64,000 nt of DNA from Micromonospora sp. CB01531 (GTDB taxonomy: Bacteria > Actinomycetota > Actinomycetes > Mycobacteriales > Micromonosporaceae), in NCBI RefSeq assembly GCF_001905095.1, contig NZ_LWLS01000002.1:1-64000 (forward strand), given 5' to 3'. A program made the translations under genes and the position numbers. Shown here in pieces: positions 59,493 through 64,000 of this stretch; the first letter of the stretch is position 1, and the number at the start of each line of letters is the position of its first letter. The notes beneath the pieces are model-generated. The model did no database searches. It was not told the DNA's origin and saw only the letters and a list, made by a program, of their open reading frames with translations.

Positions 59493-59896
59493 TGGCGGGT
59501 GCCGTCTTCGACGCGCTGGGCGATCCCGTGCGCCGCCGGATCCTCGAGCTGCTGAGCCTCGGCGAGCGGCCGGCGGGCGCGATCGCGGACGTGCTGCACG
59601 CACAGTTCGGGATCTCCCAGCCCGCCGCCTCCCAGCACCTCCGCGTCCTGCGCGAGGCCGGGCTGGTCACCGTACGCGCCGAGGGCACCCGCCGCATCTA
59701 CGGCGTCGACAGCGCCGGAGTCGCCGTGGCCCAGGACTGGCTCGCGCGCTTCGCGGACCCCTTCGCCCAGCCCCTCGACGCCCTGGAGACCGAACTCGCC
59801 CGCGGTCGCCGGGCACGGCGACGGGCCGGCAACCCGGACCAGGCCCGGGAGCCGGGCCCCACGAACGAGCGCCGACCACCCCGAGCCACCGCCTGA
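59492..59896 (+). CDS. ArsR-family regulator
   Basis: The 134-residue winged-helix protein reads VFDALGDPVRRRILELLSLGERPAGAIADVLHAQFGISQPAASQHLRVLREAGLVTVRAEGTRRIYGVD, the ArsR subgroup normally coupled to AHSA1 proteins. No Cys metal site is present. A basic, probably disordered tail follows (RGRRARRRAGNPDQ). It most likely represses its own operon at the ATAAG-N6-CTTAT repeat upstream of the AHSA1 gene. Confidence 0.92.
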   Translation: MAGAVFDALGDPVRRRILELLSLGERPAGAIADVLHAQFGISQPAASQHLRVLREAGLVTVRAEGTRRIYGVDSAGVAVAQDWLARFADPFAQPLDALETELARGRRARRRAGNPDQAREPGPTNERRPPRATA

Positions 59897-60037
59897 TCTC
59901 AGGATTGTCCGGACACGCCGGCCCGACGATTCTCCACACACCCTCGGCGGGCCACCAGCAGAGCGCGAGTCGTTCCCGACATCAGCACGACAGCGGGCGA
60001 GCGAGGGGCCCGCCGCCCGACGGGAGCCGGCGACCAG

Positions 60038-61990
60038 TCAGCGGCGGCCGTGGCGGGCGCGCAGGTAGTCGGAGACCACGTACTCGCCGAGATCGTCGAG
60101 ATCGGGGGTGAACATCCGGCCCCGCGACCGGCGGGCCACCGCGTCGACGAACCGGCGCAGACCCGGATCGTCACCGAGCATGAACAGATTCAGCGTCGCG
60201 CCGTACCGGGTCAGCCGGTCCACCTCCCGGATGGTCGCCTCGATCGTCTCCGGCAGCGGCGGCCAGTGGAAGTACGCCTCCCCGTCGTCCGGGTCAAGGT
60301 GGGCGGTCGGCTCACCGTCGGTCACCACCAGCACCACCGGCTCGGCACCGGGGTGCCGGCGCAGATGCCGGCCGGCCAGCCGCAGCGCGTGCTGCAGATT
60401 GGTGCCCTGCTGCAGATCCGGCTCCACCGCCGCCAACTCCTGCTGGGACAGCGGCAGCGCCTCCCGCCCGAACCCGATGATCTGCAGCGCGTCCTGCGGG
60501 AACCGGGTCGCCACCAGATGCGACAGCGCCAACGCCGTCTGCTTCATCGGCCCCCAACGCCCCTGAGAGATCATCGAGTACGACAAGTCGACGCAGAGCG
60601 CCACCGCCGCCGACGCCCGCCGCTCGGTCTCCACCACCTCGAAGTCCTCGACCGCGAGCTGCACCGGCACGCCCGGACCGGCCCGGCGTACCGCACGGGT
60701 CAGCGTGCGCACCACGTCGAGGGGCTGCTCGTCGCCGTACTCCCACGGCCGGGAGGCGCCGCTGACCTCACCGGCCGCGCCCGCCGAGCGCAGATCGTGC
60801 TGGCCGCGCGGGCCGGCCGTCAGATCGGCGAAGACCCGCCGCAGGGCGGTGCCGGCCAGCCGGCGCAGCGCCTTCGGGCTCAGCGTCAACCCCTCCGCGT
60901 CCCGGGTCACCCAGCCCTGCCGGCGCAGCTCCCGCTCCAGCTCCCGCAGCCGGCGTACGTCGTCGGCCGCGTCCCGGCCCAGCGTTCGGGCCACCGCGTC
61001 GACATCGACGTCGTCCAGGGTGGCGCCCGGCTGGTCTTGGTCGAGCTGGTCCAGCAGCTCGTCCAGCTCGGCGAGCTCACCGAGCGCCCCGGCCGCCTCG
61101 CCGTAGCCGAGCGGCCGGTCGCCCCGGATCCGCTCGCCGCGCTGCCAGTTCAGGTCCGGGCGCAGCGCCCGCAGCTGCGCGTCCAGCTGCGCCAGCTCCC
61201 CGGCCAGCTGCTCGCCGAGGGACTGGCGCATCAGCCCGGCCAGCTCCTCCCGCTGCCGATCCGACAGCGACCGCATCAACCGCTCGCCGGCCGCCGCCCG
61301 GCGGGCCAGCACGTCGATCAGCTCGTCGACGTCCTTCGGCCGTTCCGGGAAGAACTCGCCATGCCGACGCATGAACTCGGCGAACGCGTCGGTGGTGTCC
61401 TCGGACCGGGCGTGCCGGGCGAGCAGGTCGTTGAGGTCGCGCATCATCTCGGCGAGCTGCCGCTGGGCGGCCGGGTCCGCGGCGGCCCGCGCCGCGTCCC
61501 GCAGCCCGGCGAAGCGCTGCTCCAGCACCTCGCCGCGCAACCCGTCCAGGATCCGCTGATACGTGGCCCGCGCCTCGTCGCTGGCCCAGTCGTACCCGGA
61601 CAGCTCCTCCACAGCGCGGGCAGTCGAGCGGGGCAGGTTGTCCAGCACCGCCTCGGCGAAGCGGGCGTCGTCGCCGTCCCGGCCGCGCAGCTCCTCCCGC
61701 TCGGCTGCCAGGGCCTGGTCGAGCAGCGCCCGCGTCCGGGTCACCGCGCCGTCCAGGTCGCCCCGGCGCAGCGCCTCGCGGCGCAGCCGCCGGGCCCGGG
61801 CGGCCAGCTCGTCGAGGCCGCCACGCCCCTGCGGGCCGCGCCGCAGCAGGTCCCGCAGCGCATCCCGCAGGCTGCCGCCGCCCAGCACCTCCGCGCCGAC
61901 CGCGTCCACCGCGGCCCGCACGTCGTACGGCGGGGCGAGCGGGTCGGGCCCGCCGCGCCACTGCCCGTACCGGAACCGGTTGCCGGCCAT
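60038..61990 (-). CDS. VWA-domain protein paired with an AAA ATPase
   Basis: The 650-residue protein from ATG 61990 has a long helical N-terminal region (about 20-400) rich in Arg/Glu/Ala. A C-terminal von Willebrand A domain (about 430-640) follows, with an intact MIDAS: DLSYSM (D-x-S-x-S), a Thr in the QGTNLQHAL loop and VVTDGEPT. Paired MoxR/ChlI-like ATPase and VWA proteins act as metal- or cofactor-insertion or protein-remodelling machines (as BchI/BchD do for Mg chelation); the client here is unknown. The gene starts 2 nt after the ATPase stop. Confidence 0.88.
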   Translation of the reverse strand: MAGNRFRYGQWRGGPDPLAPPYDVRAAVDAVGAEVLGGGSLRDALRDLLRRGPQGRGGLDELAARARRLRREALRRGDLDGAVTRTRALLDQALAAEREELRGRDGDDARFAEAVLDNLPRSTARAVEELSGYDWASDEARATYQRILDGLRGEVLEQRFAGLRDAARAAADPAAQRQLAEMMRDLNDLLARHARSEDTTDAFAEFMRRHGEFFPERPKDVDELIDVLARRAAAGERLMRSLSDRQREELAGLMRQSLGEQLAGELAQLDAQLRALRPDLNWQRGERIRGDRPLGYGEAAGALGELAELDELLDQLDQDQPGATLDDVDVDAVARTLGRDAADDVRRLRELERELRRQGWVTRDAEGLTLSPKALRRLAGTALRRVFADLTAGPRGQHDLRSAGAAGEVSGASRPWEYGDEQPLDVVRTLTRAVRRAGPGVPVQLAVEDFEVVETERRASAAVALCVDLSYSMISQGRWGPMKQTALALSHLVATRFPQDALQIIGFGREALPLSQQELAAVEPDLQQGTNLQHALRLAGRHLRRHPGAEPVVLVVTDGEPTAHLDPDDGEAYFHWPPLPETIEATIREVDRLTRYGATLNLFMLGDDPGLRRFVDAVARRSRGRMFTPDLDDLGEYVVSDYLRARHGRR

Positions 61991-61992
61991 GC

Positions 61993-63471
61993 TCAGTCCC
62001 GGCCGCCGTAGACGGTGCGCCCAGCGTCGGTGACGTCCTTGCCCAGCCGGCGGGTCAGGTGCAGCCCTTCCAGCACGAACTCGATCCCGGCGGCCGCCTC
62101 CTCCGGGCTGGGCGCGTCGCCCAGGCCCAGCCGGTCGAGCACCTTGGCCAGCCCCGGCACGGTGCCGACCTGGCGCAGCAGCTCGGCGGAGGAGACCAGC
62201 TCGCCGGTCTCGATCACCTCGCCCTCCGCGACCAGCGCGGTGAACCCGGACAGGTCCAACCCGGCCAGGCGGCCCCGGAACGTCTCGGCGGTGGCGGTGC
62301 GCAGCAGGTGGGCCAGGATCTCGATCTCCCGCCCCTCCTCGCCGCTCTCGAACTCGACCTTGCCGCGCAGGGTGGAGGTCACCGAGACCGCGTCGCCGAC
62401 CCGGGCCACCGGCGCCTCGAGGCGTACCACGGAGTCGCCGGCACCGGGAGCGGCGCCGCCGGCCGCCGGAGCGGCGAGCAGGCCGGCGCGGCGCAGCGCC
62501 GCCGCCGCGACGGTCTCCGCGGCGGCGATCGCGAACCGCGCGGACACCCCGGAGCGCGGGTCCACCGACGGCGACTCCCGGACCGCGCGGGCGAACCGGG
62601 CGAGCACCTCCAGCACGTGCTCCGGCACCTCGGCCACCAGGTCGGCCTCCTGCCGGATCAGCGCCAGCTCCAGCTCCAGGTCGACCGGGTAGTGGGTACG
62701 GATCTCCGCGCCGAACCGGTCCTTCAACGGAGTGATGATCCGGCCCCGGTTGGTGTAGTCCTCCGGGTTGGCGCTGGCCACCAGCAGCAGGTCGAGCGGC
62801 AGGCGCAGCTGATAGCCGCGGACCTGGATGTCCCGCTCCTCCAGCACGTTCAGCAGCGCCACCTGGATCCGTTCGGCCAGGTCGGGCAGCTCGTTGACCG
62901 CGAAGATGCCCCGGTTGGTTCGCGGCACCAGTCCGAAGTGGATGGTCTCCGGGTCGCCGAGCGTACGCCCCTGGGCGATCCGGATCGGGTCCACGTCCCC
63001 GATCAGGTCGCCGACGCTGGTGTCCGGCGTGGCCAGCTTCTCGCCGTACCGCATCGAGCGGTGCAGCCAGCCGATCGGCAACTCGTCCCCGCGCTCCGCG
63101 ACCAGCGCCCGGGCGGCGGGGGTGAGCGGGTGCATCGGATGCTCGTTGAGCACCGAGCCGGGAATGACCGGGGTCCACTCGTCGAGCAGCGCGCCGAGCG
63201 ACCGGATCAGCCGGGTCTTGCCCTGGCCCCGCTCGCCGAGCAGCACCATGTCGTGGCCGGCGAGCAGGGCCCGCTCGACCTCCGGCAGCACCGTGTCCTG
63301 GTAGCCCACGATGCCCGGGAAGCGCTCCTCCCCGGAGCGCATCCGGGCGAGGAGGTTGTCGCGGATCTCCTGCTTGACCGTGCGGTAGTGGTGGCCGGCC
63401 GCCCGCAACGCGCCGAGCGTGCCGGGCAGGTCGGCGGGCGGGACCGGGGAAACCTGGGTTGGCGCAGTCAC
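61993..63471 (-). CDS. MoxR/Mg-chelatase-like AAA+ ATPase
   Basis: The 492-residue protein from GTG 63471 has no ribosome site, so it may be translated from a leaderless or coupled message. Walker A is GERGQGKT (about 79-86). Walker B appears as GIFAVNELPDL rather than the usual DE form, a variant I associate with this ChlI-like subgroup. Sensor and arginine-finger regions VASANPEDYTNRGRIITPLKDRFG follow. The C-terminal part includes KVEFESGEEGREIEILAHLL. It forms a unit with the VWA protein downstream and a membrane protein upstream. Confidence 0.88.
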   Translation of the reverse strand: MTAPTQVSPVPPADLPGTLGALRAAGHHYRTVKQEIRDNLLARMRSGEERFPGIVGYQDTVLPEVERALLAGHDMVLLGERGQGKTRLIRSLGALLDEWTPVIPGSVLNEHPMHPLTPAARALVAERGDELPIGWLHRSMRYGEKLATPDTSVGDLIGDVDPIRIAQGRTLGDPETIHFGLVPRTNRGIFAVNELPDLAERIQVALLNVLEERDIQVRGYQLRLPLDLLLVASANPEDYTNRGRIITPLKDRFGAEIRTHYPVDLELELALIRQEADLVAEVPEHVLEVLARFARAVRESPSVDPRSGVSARFAIAAAETVAAAALRRAGLLAAPAAGGAAPGAGDSVVRLEAPVARVGDAVSVTSTLRGKVEFESGEEGREIEILAHLLRTATAETFRGRLAGLDLSGFTALVAEGEVIETGELVSSAELLRQVGTVPGLAKVLDRLGLGDAPSPEEAAAGIEFVLEGLHLTRRLGKDVTDAGRTVYGGRD

Positions 63472-63481
63472 CCGGTAAACG

Positions 63482-64000
63482 CTAGCGCGGCCGGATGACC
63501 AATCGCCCGTCTTCGCCGGCGCCGATGATCCGGACCCGGTCACCGGCTGATCCCGAAGGGTCACCGACTGACCCGGCACGGTCAGCGGCGGCGGGGACCG
63601 GGCCGGGCCAGGGCCGTCGGCAGCGGGCACAGGCCCTCCGCCGGCGCAGGTGGTACGCCACCGTCGCCGCCCCGAGCGCCACCCCCCACAGCGGCCAGAG
63701 CAGCATCGGTGCGGTGGTGAGGCTGAGCCCGCCGCTCATCTCCCAGAACTTGGGGAGACTGATCAGCCCGAGGGTGGCCGCGGTCACCGAGATCGCGACA
63801 AGCGCCGCGGGTACGACCGCCAACGTGATCGGCACCCGCCGCCCGGCCAGCCCCACCATCCACCGGGGGAACCGTTCACCCCAGGGCCTTACCAGGCCGA
63901 GGGTGAGGATCGCGCCGATGGTGGCGAACGCGGCCAGGCCGGCGCCCGCCCACACCGCACCGCTGTCCCGCAACTCCCGCAGGAAGTCCCCGGAGATGCC
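63482..64000 (-). CDS. Membrane protein, 5' end beyond the window
   Basis: At least 172 residues; the frame is open to the window edge (GISGDFLRELRDSG), so the start lies outside. Three hydrophobic segments are visible (AGAGLAAFATIGAILTLGLV, VPITLAVVPAALVAISVTAATLGLI, TAPMLLWPLWGVALGAATVAYHL), then a basic Cys-containing patch (RRRRACARCRRPWPG) and a polar tail. I do not recognise the family. The gap to the ATPase gene is 10 nt, so they are probably co-transcribed. Confidence 0.7.
   Translation of the reverse strand, partial: GISGDFLRELRDSGAVWAGAGLAAFATIGAILTLGLVRPWGERFPRWMVGLAGRRVPITLAVVPAALVAISVTAATLGLISLPKFWEMSGGLSLTTAPMLLWPLWGVALGAATVAYHLRRRRACARCRRPWPGPVPAAADRAGSVGDPSGSAGDRVRIIGAGEDGRLVIRPR

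Noticed and set aside
60050..62011. Long plus-strand frame opposite the VWA gene
   Set aside because: Antisense to a gene with a clear VWA domain; composition is Arg/Gln/Pro-rich with no motifs.

Overview
The window is 64 kb of very GC-rich, gene-dense DNA from an actinomycete, most likely a Micromonospora-type organism. The evidence for that is the extreme GC bias in third codon positions, frequent GTG starts, many SigE/ECF-type sigma factors, a TmsA/TmsB pair for 10-methyl-branched fatty acids, and actinobacterial-style permease/ATPase fusions. The genus is an inference. No rRNA, tRNA or CRISPR array was found.

Region 1 (1-10.4 kb) looks like a small defence island. A degenerate transposase fragment is followed by a complete four-gene Wadjet-type anti-plasmid operon (jetA-jetB-jetC-jetD, 511-8938) and a free-standing AAA/DUF4143 ATPase. 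Region 2 (10.8-20.7 kb) carries a TipA-like MerR regulator with an ABM monooxygenase, two small envelope proteins, a membrane GGDEF-EAL protein, an ArsR regulator divergent from an S41 peptidase, and a methyltransferase. It also holds an unexplained two-gene unit: a Cas4/RecB-like nuclease with a predicted Fe-S cluster, overlapping a 527-residue protein of unknown function. Region 3 (20.7-25.5 kb) is a sigma-factor/membrane-protein operon split by an intact IS607-family element (serine recombinase plus TnpB), followed by a 14-TM exporter.

Region 4 (25.8-41.6 kb) is regulatory and envelope-related. It has a YCII/DGPF protein with its ECF42-type sigma factor, an S1C protease with a degenerate receiver-like partner, secreted phytase-like and PhoX-like proteins, a NarL-type two-component system, an HTH/AHSA1 pair, a SigE-type sigma factor with its membrane partner, the tmsA-tmsB operon and a YbaK-type editing protein.

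Region 5 (41.6-54.5 kb) is a sugar-catabolism locus under two closely related FadR-type GntR regulators. It encodes an Opp/Dpp-type ABC transporter, an N-acetylneuraminate-lyase/DHDPS-family aldolase, a CE7 esterase, a GH42 beta-galactosidase and a secreted sialidase. Copies of a 15-bp operator-like sequence (consensus GGACATCCCATGTCC) lie in front of six of these transcription units, so the locus reads as one regulon, probably for scavenging sialylated and galactosylated glycans.

Region 6 (54.5-64 kb) has a DUF427 protein, a membrane-anchored ricin-type lectin, an MFS permease divergent from a GATase1-AraC regulator, a DinB-like protein, a second AHSA1/ArsR pair, and an AAA ATPase/VWA-domain pair downstream of a membrane protein that runs off the window.
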